A DNA stretch of 54,981 nucleotides, from the NCBI GenBank assembly GCA_950022495.1, contig CATLLJ010000008.1:1-54981 (forward strand), in the 5' to 3' direction. Within the stretch, counting starts at the first letter, position 1. Every line of letters begins with the position of its first letter. Of this stretch, positions 37,893 through 46,567 are shown one piece after another. The position numbers and the translations under genes were made by a program. Origin of the DNA: an uncultured bacterium (GTDB lineage Bacteria > Cyanobacteriota > Vampirovibrionia > Gastranaerophilales > Gastranaerophilaceae). A model generated the notes under the pieces. It worked only from the letters and a program-made list of their open reading frames with translations, had not been told where the DNA came from and did no database searches.

Positions 37893-38552
37893 ATGAATAA
37901 AAGAATAAGAGAAATTAGAATAGCCTTAGGTCTGCAACAAGGTGAGTTCGCTGAAAGAATTGATATATTACAACAACAATTAAGTAAATATGAACGTGCT
38001 GAAAATAAACCATCGGCAGATTTCTTTATAAAATTAGCTGAAAAAGAAAACATTAATATAAACTGGCTTCTAACCGGAAAAGGTCAAATGTTTACAACTA
38101 ATTTGAATAATCCAACAACAAATAAGGCTGTAGAAATCGAATATTATGAAAATCCTATTCTAACAGATACTATTAAAAACCCTGCAATTTCAAATATCTT
38201 GCTTGATAAAGAACTAATTCATAATGTATGGCAAAAAAACGAAAATAATTTAAAAATTATGCAAATGACCGGAGATATTATGGATGGCGGCAATACTCCT
38301 ATAAGAAATCAAGATATTCTTCTTATTGACACATCTATTAAAGATGTTATGCTTAGCGGAGTTTATGCCTATACTACACGTAATGATAATTTTATTTTCG
38401 TTAATTCTATCAAACAAAAAATTGATGGATCTGTAAATTTCTATTCTTGGAACCCTAATTATAAAGAAGTAATTTATAATCTTTCAGATTTAGAAAAAAT
38501 AAACTTCAAAGTTATCGGAAGAGTCATTAAAAATCTATCTTCATGTTTTTAA
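37893..38552 (+). CDS. CI/LexA-like repressor with inactive S24 domain
   Basis: 219 aa. N-terminal XRE HTH (residues 3-57, LGLQQGEFAERIDILQQQLSKYERAENKP... INWLLTGKGQMF). C-terminal S24 peptidase fold (MTGDIMDGGNTPIRNQDILLID, GVYAYTTRNDNFIFVNSIKQK, DGSVNFYSWNPNY). The catalytic Ser of the GDSM motif is Ile (129), and the catalytic Lys position (VKR) is Asn (171), so self-cleavage is not expected. AGGAGA precedes the ATG. Prophage-like ancestry is possible, but no other phage genes are near. Confidence 0.82.
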   Translation: MNKRIREIRIALGLQQGEFAERIDILQQQLSKYERAENKPSADFFIKLAEKENININWLLTGKGQMFTTNLNNPTTNKAVEIEYYENPILTDTIKNPAISNILLDKELIHNVWQKNENNLKIMQMTGDIMDGGNTPIRNQDILLIDTSIKDVMLSGVYAYTTRNDNFIFVNSIKQKIDGSVNFYSWNPNYKEVIYNLSDLEKINFKVIGRVIKNLSSCF

Positions 38553-38579
38553 TTAGCAATAAACAACTCTAAACAAAAG

Positions 38580-38608
38580 AAAAAAGGCACTGAAATATAT
38601 TCAGCACC
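38580..38608 (-). terminator. Terminator of the HD-domain gene
   Basis: On the complement GGTGCTGAA/TTCAGTGCC (38600-38608/38586-38594, two G-T pairs) then T6. The 190 bp between it and the HD gene stop hold an 11-bp direct repeat (38614-38624, 38692-38702) and nothing else I recognise. Confidence 0.6.
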
Positions 38609-38801
38609 CAAGAACGATTGATTATGATGGATGATTCGATTTATTTTCCCCTAAAATATTTCCCCAATTTTCCAGAAATTTTTCGTCTATGACGATTGAT
38701 TAACTTTGTTGTGTCCCCGAATTTTCTTTTTCTTTATAATTCCCTTACATATTTATAAACAATTTTTGTTATAAAAAATTGCTATATAGATTATATATCG
38801 C

Positions 38802-39572
38802 TTAACATTTTGTTACATTCTTTTCCGCAGCATTGCAGTTTATTGAATTTACCAGAGCATTAAACAAGAATGGATGAACAGTACCTTTTTGAACATCACC
38901 ATAAATAATCATCAAAGCCTGCTGAGGAGTCAACGCATCTTTATATACTCGTTTTTCTGTCAGGGCAGAGTATTTGTCAGCAAGATTTACAATTTGAAGA
39001 TTAATGTCAGGAACAAAATTCTTAGGACCATCCGCATTCTCATGGTGATAACGAATAAGTGTTAAAATTTTATCATCCAAACCGGCATTTTTCAAAAGTT
39101 CATAACCAATAACAGAATGTAAGTCCATAATCTTATGTTCTGCTTCTGTTAAAGCACCTTTTTTATTCAATATTTCTGGAGGAATAAGAACTTTACCAAA
39201 ATCATGCAATATTGCACCTTCTTTTAGAGTTTTGATGTCAACTTGCTGTTTCAATGCAGCAGGAAGGTTTTTATATATTTCAACCGAAACATCCTGAGTA
39301 ACTTTACAATGATTTTCCATCAAATCTTTAAGTTCTGCCATATTCAAACGAACAGGTATTTTATTAGCTTTTAAAATATTTTTCAATTCAGGATTATTAG
39401 AAATTAATTTTTTAATTTCCAATTCATTACAAAATCTGGTTGGAGAAGTACTCTGGAAGGTGTCCTTTTCTAAACCCTGTCCAAAGTAGATATTTTTCCC
39501 TAAATTATTTAATTTTATATTTGAATTCAATCCAACGGCATATTGGATTGGATTAAATATTTCCATTCCCAC
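38802..39572 (-). CDS. HD-GYP-like phosphohydrolase with degenerate GYP motif
   Basis: 256 aa from GTG (or 254 from the ATG at 39566). Core: LKEGAILHDFGKVLIPPEILNKKGALTEAE (HD pair), HSVIGYELLKNAG, IRYHHENADG, and LADKYSALTEKRVY, as in HD-GYP c-di-GMP phosphodiesterases. The GYP triplet that should follow HHExxDG is replaced by PKNF, so c-di-GMP activity is uncertain. The N-terminus (Asn/Gly-rich, YFGQG) is not part of the domain. Probably cytoplasmic. Confidence 0.8.
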   Translation of the reverse strand: MGMEIFNPIQYAVGLNSNIKLNNLGKNIYFGQGLEKDTFQSTSPTRFCNELEIKKLISNNPELKNILKANKIPVRLNMAELKDLMENHCKVTQDVSVEIYKNLPAALKQQVDIKTLKEGAILHDFGKVLIPPEILNKKGALTEAEHKIMDLHSVIGYELLKNAGLDDKILTLIRYHHENADGPKNFVPDINLQIVNLADKYSALTEKRVYKDALTPQQALMIIYGDVQKGTVHPFLFNALVNSINCNAAEKNVTKC

Positions 39573-39706
39573 TAATTGACCACACTAAATTTCTACTACA
39601 CTTACCGTATTTATATAAAGTATTTTTTTTCATGCAAATTGCAGAAAGATTAAAAATTTGTAAAAAAAGTTAATATAAAAAAATAATGTGATAAAATTAA
39701 GACATT

Positions 39707-40639
39707 ATGAAAGATATTAAAAATGTACTGATATGCGGTATTGGAGCTGTCGGCTCTATATATGCAAATAAAATTAACGAATATGACAGCAATTGTTTAA
39801 AGGTACTCGTTGATAAAAAAAGATTAGAAAATTACACAAAATCCCCGAAAATCTTCAATGGAAAGCCGTTGAATTTCAACTACATCCTGCCTGAAAATAA
39901 TGATTATAAAGCGGATTTAATAATTATTGCCACAAAATTTGATGCACTGAATGATGTAATCAAAAATATTAAAAACTTCGTAAAAGAAGACACAATAATT
40001 ATGTCTCTGCTTAACGGTGTAACAAGTGAGGAAATTACTGCACAGGAGTATGGCTGGACGCACACACTGCTTTCATACTTTATAGGGCACAGTGCAATGA
40101 GGACCGGAAACAATATTACATACGACGGCATCGGTAAGATAGTGTTCGGTATAAAAGAAAATGCAGGGACTAATATTGAAGATGTTCAAACTGTAAAAAA
40201 TTTCTTTGATAAAGCGAATATAGTATATGAAATTCCGAACGATATGCATAGAGCATTATGGTTAAAATACATGCTGAATGTAAGTTCAAATCAGCCGTCA
40301 GCGATATTAAAAATGACATTTGGACAAATGCAGTCAAATTCAAAATTTTTAGAATTTCTCAAAAAAATAATGAAAGAAGTTCAAAATATCGCAAAAGCCG
40401 AAGGCGTAAACAATACCGAAAAAATGATTGATGAAGCGTTAGTATCATTTAATAAAATGATACCGGATGGTAAAACGTCAATGCTCCAAGATGTCGAAGC
40501 AGGACGAAAAACCGAAGTAGAAATGTTTGCCGGAACAATGATTAAATTAGGTGAAAAACATAATATCCCGACACCATACAATCAAGTACTGAAAGATATG
40601 GTAGATATAATCGAAGAAGAACAAAAAATCGCAAACTAA
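39707..40639 (+). CDS. panE: 2-dehydropantoate 2-reductase (ketopantoate reductase)
   Basis: 310 aa with an N-terminal Rossmann motif (GIGAVGSIYA, about residues 10-19), the catalytic-domain features LLNGVTSEE, LWLKYMLNVSSNQPSAILK and MLQDVEAGRKTEVEMFAG. Reduces ketopantoate to pantoate for CoA. Pathway neighbours (panB, panC) are absent. No Shine-Dalgarno; a TAAAAT with TG upstream lies nine bases before the ATG. Confidence 0.92.
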   Translation: MKDIKNVLICGIGAVGSIYANKINEYDSNCLKVLVDKKRLENYTKSPKIFNGKPLNFNYILPENNDYKADLIIIATKFDALNDVIKNIKNFVKEDTIIMSLLNGVTSEEITAQEYGWTHTLLSYFIGHSAMRTGNNITYDGIGKIVFGIKENAGTNIEDVQTVKNFFDKANIVYEIPNDMHRALWLKYMLNVSSNQPSAILKMTFGQMQSNSKFLEFLKKIMKEVQNIAKAEGVNNTEKMIDEALVSFNKMIPDGKTSMLQDVEAGRKTEVEMFAGTMIKLGEKHNIPTPYNQVLKDMVDIIEEEQKIAN

Positions 40640-40671
40640 TAAACCTATATGTCTCTGTAGCCTTTAAAACG

Positions 40672-40706
40672 TAAGTGACCCTGAAACAAGTTCAGGGTGA
40701 CATTTC
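40672..40706. repeat. CCCTGAA...TTCAGGG hairpin repeat
   Basis: ACCCTGAA (40678-40685)/TTCAGGGT (40691-40698) with loop ACAAG, in the convergent space between panE and ffh. Same stem as 100-120 at the window start, so part of a dispersed family; it may also end transcription of both genes. Confidence 0.55.
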
Positions 40707-40708
40707 AT

Positions 40709-42094
40709 TTATCTTTTGAATTTTAAACCATTCATCATCTTCATAGCTTGAACCATGGCTTTTTTCTCATTTTTCTTGTTAAAACCGCCGAACATTTTCT
40801 GCATTTTGTTCATTCCGCCCATCATCTGACGCATTTGTTCAAACTGTTTCACATAAATATTTATAGTATGCATATCCATGCCGCAACCTTTTGCAATACG
40901 TTTTTTACGGCTTGTATTCATAATTTGCGGATTGTCACGCTCTTCCGGAGTCATACTCTGAATAAAAACTTCTATCTTTTTAAATTCTGTATCCGTTGCA
41001 TGTGAAATTTTTTCTCTATCAGCCTGTTTAATATTTACCCCTGGAAGCATTCCTAAAATTTGATCCATAGAACCAAACATTTTCATCTGTTTTTGCATAT
41101 TTAAAAAGTCATTGTAAGAAAATTCAGCTTTCTGCATTTTTTCCTGCATTTTTAAAGCTTCTTTTTCATCAAAGACTTCCTGAGCACGTTCAACAAGAGA
41201 AACAATATCACCCATACCTAAAATACGGGTTGCCATACGTTCAGGATAAAAATCTTCAAGGGCATTAAGTTTTTCGCCTGTACCTGTTAATTTAATTGGC
41301 TTACCTGTACAATGAACAACAGATAACGCAGAACCTCCGCGTGAATCCCCGTCAAGTTTTGTTAATACTAAACCAGTTAAACCGATTTGTGCATCAAAGT
41401 TTTCTGCAACATTAACAGCTTCCTGACCTGTCATTGCATCAATTACAAGCAGTTTTTCATGAGGCTGGAATACTCTATCCACAATTAACAATTCTGCCAT
41501 CATTTCAGTATCAATCTGCAAACGACCTGCCGTATCAAGGATTAGAACATTAAATCCTTTTTCTTTGGCATAATCTATTGCACTTTGAACAATATTTTGA
41601 ACATCTGTTGACCCTTCTACTGTAAAGACTTCACAAGCAATTTCGGTACCCAAAGTCTGTAATTGTGAAATCGCAGCAGGACGGTAAACATCACAGGCTA
41701 CAAGCAATGGATTTTTACCTTCTTTTTTTAGTTTAACTGCAAGTTTTGCAGAAGACGTTGTTTTACCGGAACCCTGCAAACCCAGCATCATAATTAAAGA
41801 CGGATGACCTGACAAGTCAAGCGGTTTTAATTCATGGCCAAGAAGTTCAACCAATTCGTCATGAACAATTTTTACGAGCTGTTGAGATGGATTTACACCT
41901 TGCAAAACATTTTCACCTTCGGCTTTATCCTTTATTGAAGAAATAAAAGATTTTACAACTCTCAAATTAACATCAGCTTCTAAAAGTGCACGTCTGATTT
42001 CACGCAAAGCCTCCTGCATATTATCCTGATTTAATTCTTGAGAATGTGCTTTAGAAATTATATTCTGTAATTTTTCGCTTAAATTGTCAAACAT
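40709..42094 (-). CDS. ffh: Signal recognition particle protein Ffh (SRP54)
   Basis: 461 aa: N domain, GTPase G domain with GLQGSGKTTSSAKLA, DTAGRLQ and TKLDGDSRGG, and a Met-rich M domain (MQKQMKMFGSMDQILGMLPG...MMGGMNKMQKMFGG) for signal-peptide and 4.5S RNA binding. AAAGGGA precedes the ATG. The partner ftsY and the SRP RNA were not seen nearby. Confidence 0.97.
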   Translation of the reverse strand: MFDNLSEKLQNIISKAHSQELNQDNMQEALREIRRALLEADVNLRVVKSFISSIKDKAEGENVLQGVNPSQQLVKIVHDELVELLGHELKPLDLSGHPSLIMMLGLQGSGKTTSSAKLAVKLKKEGKNPLLVACDVYRPAAISQLQTLGTEIACEVFTVEGSTDVQNIVQSAIDYAKEKGFNVLILDTAGRLQIDTEMMAELLIVDRVFQPHEKLLVIDAMTGQEAVNVAENFDAQIGLTGLVLTKLDGDSRGGSALSVVHCTGKPIKLTGTGEKLNALEDFYPERMATRILGMGDIVSLVERAQEVFDEKEALKMQEKMQKAEFSYNDFLNMQKQMKMFGSMDQILGMLPGVNIKQADREKISHATDTEFKKIEVFIQSMTPEERDNPQIMNTSRKKRIAKGCGMDMHTINIYVKQFEQMRQMMGGMNKMQKMFGGFNKKNEKKAMVQAMKMMNGLKFKR

Positions 42095-42166
42095 TTTATA
42101 TCCCTTTTTAATATTTATAAGCCAATTTTATCATGAAAAACAAGTATTTCACAGATTAAGAAAATA

Positions 42167-42175
42167 TGTTATAAT
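42167..42175 (+). promoter_or_regulatory. Extended -10 promoter of the exported small protein
   Basis: TGT then TATAAT (42170-42175). The predicted start near 42182 is immediately before a strong Shine-Dalgarno (AAGGAG, 42186-42191). Confidence 0.6.
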
Positions 42176-42227
42176 ATGGACAATTAAGGAGATTATATAA
42201 AAAAAGATATTAGCTATTACTCTCATT

Positions 42228-42632
42228 TTGGTGGGAACTTCAGTATTAGCAGAAGTCAATATGCCATCAACTACACCTATTTACTTTCCGGAAGTAAAAG
42301 AACAGAATTATAATAACACTCAAAATAATTATAAAAAACAAACAACACCGCCACAAACTGGTTCAATTTCAAACCAGCTAAGTTCTTTAGGTAAATCAGC
42401 TGCACAAGCTGCATTAAATGAAGATGATAATGCTCTCGATAGAATTTTTGACGAAATGGCAGATAAAGGTGCAGATAACATTAATATTGAAGAATATGAA
42501 AATTCATGTCCTTATAGAAAATATCTTACACCAAAAACTATTGGCGGAGTTACATATACTAACAAAACAAAATGTGTAAAGTTTTCATATTCATATAATG
42601 GAAAATCTTATGAAGAAGTGGCTTGCAAATAA
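42228..42632 (+). CDS. Exported small protein with unclear start codon
   Basis: Called from TTG 42228 (134 aa), but the frame continues upstream through a typical signal peptide (KKILAITLILVGTSVLA) from 42201 with no ATG. The base triplet where ATG is expected, six bases after AAGGAG, is the stop TAA (42198-42200). Either an unusual codon initiates, or the start was lost by mutation. The mature part is Asn/Gln-rich, then LSSLGKSAAQAALNEDDNALDRIFDEM, then a C-terminal Cys-containing domain with GGVTYT (106-111), close to the GGITYY tail of two other exported proteins. Confidence 0.55.
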   Translation: MVGTSVLAEVNMPSTTPIYFPEVKEQNYNNTQNNYKKQTTPPQTGSISNQLSSLGKSAAQAALNEDDNALDRIFDEMADKGADNINIEEYENSCPYRKYLTPKTIGGVTYTNKTKCVKFSYSYNGKSYEEVACK

Positions 42633-42645
42633 ATTGCACACTAAT

Positions 42646-43524
42646 TTATCTATTTTGATTTTGTAAGATTAAACTCTTAATTTCATCCAATTTAGACAAC
42701 ACTAATGAATTTTCTTCCATTTGATACAGTGGCATAAACTCATTGTAATACGGTGTTAATCGTAAATATTTAAAATAATCAAGCTTTAAATGCGGGTTCA
42801 TACCGGCAATCCATGGTTTTGCAAAACTAATATAATGAATGATAGAAGGATCTTTGGCCATTCTATGAAAATATTCTTGATCCTTATATAAACTTGTATA
42901 ATAAGTGCAATTCCACTTTATATCAACAAATTTAATTTTATGCTGGAATAAATAGTTAAGAATATCTTGATCGTTCCACTGTATTTCCCACGTTCCTGAC
43001 AAAAAGACTTTAAGCATCTCAGATACATTATGCTCTCTACAGTATTTTAAATTTAATAACATTACACCAGCATTAATATAATTAGTATCAGGAGCCATAT
43101 TATATTCTTGAATTTTACGGGGTGCAACAAGATCTTCTGCTCCGGCACAATAATAGTCATTTACATCTATTTCATATAATTCTGCGATATCTTTTCGTAC
43201 AATCAAATCTACATCCAAATATATAACTTTGTCAAAGTCAAAAAGTTCAAATGCCTTAAATCTAAAAAATGATGATGGTCCAAGCTGATTATTTACATCC
43301 AGATTTAAGTAATCATCAACATTAACTTGATGAATATTTAGTTTAAAATCTCTAATATATTTTAAACTTTCCAGTTTTTGTTTATTAATTTCAGAAATAT
43401 AGTCCGATATAATATGAAAATTGTATTTATCTTTAGGATTAGAATTATATAAAATTGAAGCAATTGTACAGGCACAATGCTGACAATAATTATCATTTAT
43501 ACCAAAACATACATTAATTTGCAT
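42646..43524 (-). CDS. Glycosyltransferase family 8 protein
   Basis: 292 aa from the ATG at 43524; GAAGAGG sits seven bases before it but only one base before the ATG at 43530. GT8 features: INVCFGINDNYCQHCACTIASIL, SDYISEINKQKLESL, the metal-binding DVD in KVIYLDVDLIVRKDI (about residues 104-106) and a C-terminal HYISFAKPW (His of the second metal site). Probably adds a hexose to a surface glycan (LPS-type). The gene stands alone, 113 bp from fba. Confidence 0.88.
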   Translation of the reverse strand: MQINVCFGINDNYCQHCACTIASILYNSNPKDKYNFHIISDYISEINKQKLESLKYIRDFKLNIHQVNVDDYLNLDVNNQLGPSSFFRFKAFELFDFDKVIYLDVDLIVRKDIAELYEIDVNDYYCAGAEDLVAPRKIQEYNMAPDTNYINAGVMLLNLKYCREHNVSEMLKVFLSGTWEIQWNDQDILNYLFQHKIKFVDIKWNCTYYTSLYKDQEYFHRMAKDPSIIHYISFAKPWIAGMNPHLKLDYFKYLRLTPYYNEFMPLYQMEENSLVLSKLDEIKSLILQNQNR

Positions 43525-43586
43525 AGCCATACCTCTTCAAGATTTTATGATTATAACATTAAACTAATAATTAAACAAAATATTAA

Positions 43587-43617
43587 GAAGAGCCGTCTTA
43601 GAATAAGACGGCTCTTC
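43587..43617 (-). terminator. Terminator of fba
   Basis: A 14-bp perfect stem (43587-43600/43604-43617; core GAGCCGTCTTA) with loop of three, T/A-rich on both sides. Located 26 bp past the fba stop. Confidence 0.85.
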
Positions 43618-43642
43618 AATTTGAAATTTAAATAGAAACAAA

Positions 43643-44602
43643 TTAGTCTTGAGCGTGACCTGCTGTACCTAATACGTCTCTCATTTTGTGCATAACCATT
43701 TCTTTAACGGCTGTTCTACCTGGTCCCATGTATTCACGTGGGTCAAATTTTTCAGGATGTTCAATAAAGAATTCTCTGATAGTAGAAGTCATTGCAAGTC
43801 TCAAATCTGTATCGATATTGATTTTTGCAACACCGTGTTGAGAAGCATATTTAAGCATTTCTTCTGGAACACCTTGAGCGTTTGGTAAGTTACCACCGAA
43901 TTTATTACATTTAGCAACGAATTCAGCAGGAACTGAAGATGAACCGTGAAGAACGATTGGATAATCGCCAAATCCAGCTTCTTTTAATGCATCTTTAATT
44001 TCTTTAAGTCTTTCAAAGTCTAATTTAGCTTCACCGGCAAATTTATAAGCACCGTGAGAAGTTCCGATAGCGATAGCTAATGAATCGCAGCCTGTTTGTT
44101 TAACGAATTCAACAGCTTCTTTAACGTTAGTATATTTAGCATCTTTAGCGTCAACGTTAACGTCATCTTCAACACCTGCTAATTTACCTAATTCAGCTTC
44201 AACTGAAACTCCTCTTTCGTGAGCGTATTCAACAACTTTTTTAGTTAAAGCAACATTTTCTTCAAATGGGAATCTTGAACCGTCGATCATAACAGATGAG
44301 AATCCGCCGTCGATACAAGCTTTACAAATTTCAAAATCAGCACCGTGGTCTAAGTGAAGAGCGATAGGCACTGTAGTTGTAGCTAAAGCAGCTTCAACTA
44401 ATTTGATTAAATAAGTTTGGTTAGCATATTTTCTTGCACCTGCAGAAACTTGTAAAATAATAGGTGATTGAGTTTCTTCAGCAGCTTCTGCAATACCTTG
44501 TAAAATTTCCATGTTGTTTACGTTGTAAGCACCGATAGCATATCCACCAGCTAATGCTTTTTTGAACATTTCGTTTGTTCCAACTAATTTTCTTTCACTC
44601 AT
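43643..44602 (-). CDS. fba: Class II fructose-bisphosphate aldolase
   Basis: 319 aa from ATG 44602, preceded at seven bases by AAGGAG; a longer frame to 44641 lacks such a signal. Cleaves fructose-1,6-bisphosphate in glycolysis. Zinc-site motifs: LHLDHGADFEIC, ELGKLAGVEDDV, GTSHGAYKF and VLHGSSS, NIDTDLR at the end of the barrel. Monocistronic by context. Confidence 0.96.
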   Translation of the reverse strand: MSERKLVGTNEMFKKALAGGYAIGAYNVNNMEILQGIAEAAEETQSPIILQVSAGARKYANQTYLIKLVEAALATTTVPIALHLDHGADFEICKACIDGGFSSVMIDGSRFPFEENVALTKKVVEYAHERGVSVEAELGKLAGVEDDVNVDAKDAKYTNVKEAVEFVKQTGCDSLAIAIGTSHGAYKFAGEAKLDFERLKEIKDALKEAGFGDYPIVLHGSSSVPAEFVAKCNKFGGNLPNAQGVPEEMLKYASQHGVAKINIDTDLRLAMTSTIREFFIEHPEKFDPREYMGPGRTAVKEMVMHKMRDVLGTAGHAQD

Positions 44603-44795
44603 TTGAGTTCTCCTTCTCTTTGTATAATATATTACACACATCTAATTTATAACAAACAAAAAGAAAGTTCAACGGGATAAATCAGGTATTTATATACAAG
44701 TTTACAGCAAATTATTCTTAAAATATGGTCATACTGAGCTAGTGCGAGCAGAGGATGAGAACGTCGACTCTCTCGTTTAATGCGAACAACCAAGC

Positions 44796-44990
44796 AAGAA
44801 AAAGTAGAACCGAAAAAGAAAAACACGCTTGATTGAATGGCTCGAGTTATCAGAAACTACGTTTCCGAACCTTCCTTTAGCCTACGGGGGTTCGGGGGTA
44901 AATGTAAAAGTAATTTAACATACCCGTTCGATTTTCCTCTCGCAATGACGTAATGCGTATTGTCATTGCGAGGGCGTTAGCCCGCGGCAA
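44796..44990. repeat. Dispersed palindromic intergenic repeat, copy C
   Basis: 44796-44834 equals 15-53, and 44841-44883 equals 14769-14811. It joins features of copies A and B, then a second hairpin (44939-44949/44962-44972, CTCGCAATGAC/GTCATTGCGAG) followed by GCAATCC, a motif I recognise from dispersed repeats of many bacteria. The region 44603-44795 before it holds nothing I can name. Confidence 0.6.
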
Positions 44991-45036
44991 TCCATTAGAC
45001 AACAAGAAATAGAACTGAGAAAGAATACAACACATA

Positions 45037-45071
45037 AAAAAACTGCAACTGAAAAACAGTTGCAGTTTTTT
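45037..45071 (-). terminator. Terminator of the FlhA-domain operon
   Basis: Stem AAAAAACTGCAACTG/CAGTTGCAGTTTTTT (45037-45051/45057-45071), loop of five A. Lies 12 bp after the gene's stop. Confidence 0.9.
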
Positions 45072-45082
45072 ATTAGTTCAAT

Positions 45083-46561
45083 CTAAATTTCACCTAAACT
45101 ATCAATCTTAAACGAACATCCGATTTCTTCCTGAGCCAAAACCGTAATATCATTGATATACAGTGATAACAATGTGAAGAATATCTGTCTGTATTCCATT
45201 GGAACAATCAATCTTGGTGAATGAATATTTAATTTTTTAGATTTTCTTATTATTTTATTAGAAAGTTTTTCCGCAAGAGTGCCGTCAATTTTTATAAGGC
45301 AATCTTCACTCTCTTCACAACCAAGAACAATATCCGAATATGTTTTTTCAGAAAGTTCAAATGCACTAATTGATTCACCATCTTCATTCACATAATTCCT
45401 GCAAATCTGACGGGATAATGACAATCTGATTTTATTTAATATATCGGCTTTACTGCCTTCTTCTGCAAAGTCATTAATCTTTTCAAAAATATATGTAATA
45501 TTTTTAATAGAAACCTTTTCTTTGATTAAACTTGTCATTAAATATTTCAAATCAGAATATGTTAACAAGTCCGGAACTATATTATCGATAAGAAATTCGT
45601 TTTCTTTTTCTACAACTTCCAAATACTTATCAATATCGTCATAGTCCAGTAAGTCGTCAACATATTTCACTGCAACATATTCTAATGCTTTAGCAATATA
45701 TTCAGATGGAGACACACCTTTTTGCCAGAAATCTTTTGTTTTGTCCTTTTCAACCCAGATTACTTTTCTATCTGTGATTTCATCAACTGCATTAATAGAA
45801 TTTTTAATTTTATGTTCAGTATGCAATTCATCAGCATAAAACATTAAATGATTAGGGCAGACACCTGCTCTGAAAACTTCCATACCACGAATTCTTATAC
45901 TAAATTCACAGGTATTAAGATTTTCATCATCTTTAAACACAACTTTCGGGATAATATAACCCAGCTGTTCGGTAATTTTTAAACGTGATTTAACAGTTTC
46001 AGCAATAAGTTCTTCACCGGAATTATCTCTATCTGAATCAACAAAACCAAGCAATTCTTCACTCAAATAAATTGACAATTTTTCTTCATGAAGTTTTGAA
46101 TACATCAAATCCGGTGATGTTGCTTTATTAAGCTGTGCTTTTAAATCTTCCAGTTCTTTTAGACCCGCTGAAATTTTATCATTTAATTTTTTTCTTGAAA
46201 CAGAAGCCGGAGCTTCACCATCTAATTCGGATTTAATTTTATTGATGGTTTCTTTTTGATTTCTAATTTTATTTTGAATTTCAAGACATTTTTCATATTC
46301 AGTAAGTTTTGGCGACAACATTTTTTCCATCTGGCTTTTAAAGTCTGAAATACTGATAATATCACTGTCAGAATTATTTTCAGATTTTGCCGGACGCATA
46401 AAAATACAATTAAGCTGGGGAGAATCTTCATCACCCACATCATGCATACTATATAAATCCCAACCGTTCATAGACATTTCGTTCAAAAGATTTTGCAACT
46501 CTTGAGCATTATCTGCTGAACAAGTTTTAATAACATATTCCATTCTACTTTTGCCGACCAT
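45083..46561 (-). CDS. Soluble protein with DUF4177-like, coiled-coil and FlhA/SctV cytoplasmic domain
   Basis: 492 aa from ATG 46561 (AAAGGA nine bases upstream). Residues about 7-58 resemble DUF4177 (MEYVIKTC... MSMNGWDLYS). A coiled coil spans about 75-160. The rest (about 160-492) matches the FlhA/SctV (FHIPEP) cytoplasmic domain: LGYIIPKVVF then EFSIRIRGMEVFRAG (the VARGE-type step), KVIWVEKDK, VPDLLTYSDLKYLMTSLIKE then VSIKNITYIFE, SLSRQI, and the final PRLIVPMEYRQ...ITVLAQEEIG. The transmembrane gate domain is absent. It lies 7 bp after udp, downstream of bamA and skp. Confidence 0.75.
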   Translation of the reverse strand: MVGKSRMEYVIKTCSADNAQELQNLLNEMSMNGWDLYSMHDVGDEDSPQLNCIFMRPAKSENNSDSDIISISDFKSQMEKMLSPKLTEYEKCLEIQNKIRNQKETINKIKSELDGEAPASVSRKKLNDKISAGLKELEDLKAQLNKATSPDLMYSKLHEEKLSIYLSEELLGFVDSDRDNSGEELIAETVKSRLKITEQLGYIIPKVVFKDDENLNTCEFSIRIRGMEVFRAGVCPNHLMFYADELHTEHKIKNSINAVDEITDRKVIWVEKDKTKDFWQKGVSPSEYIAKALEYVAVKYVDDLLDYDDIDKYLEVVEKENEFLIDNIVPDLLTYSDLKYLMTSLIKEKVSIKNITYIFEKINDFAEEGSKADILNKIRLSLSRQICRNYVNEDGESISAFELSEKTYSDIVLGCEESEDCLIKIDGTLAEKLSNKIIRKSKKLNIHSPRLIVPMEYRQIFFTLLSLYINDITVLAQEEIGCSFKIDSLGEI

Positions 46562-46567
46562 AATCAA

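Noticed and set aside
37893-38552. Prophage remnant around the CI-like gene
   Set aside because: No integrase, structural or lysis genes and no attachment-site duplication were found nearby.
42199-42206. A AAA AAG heptamer as a -1 frameshift site
   Set aside because: The signal-peptide frame would need a +1 shift from any upstream start, which is the wrong direction, and no stimulatory structure is seen.
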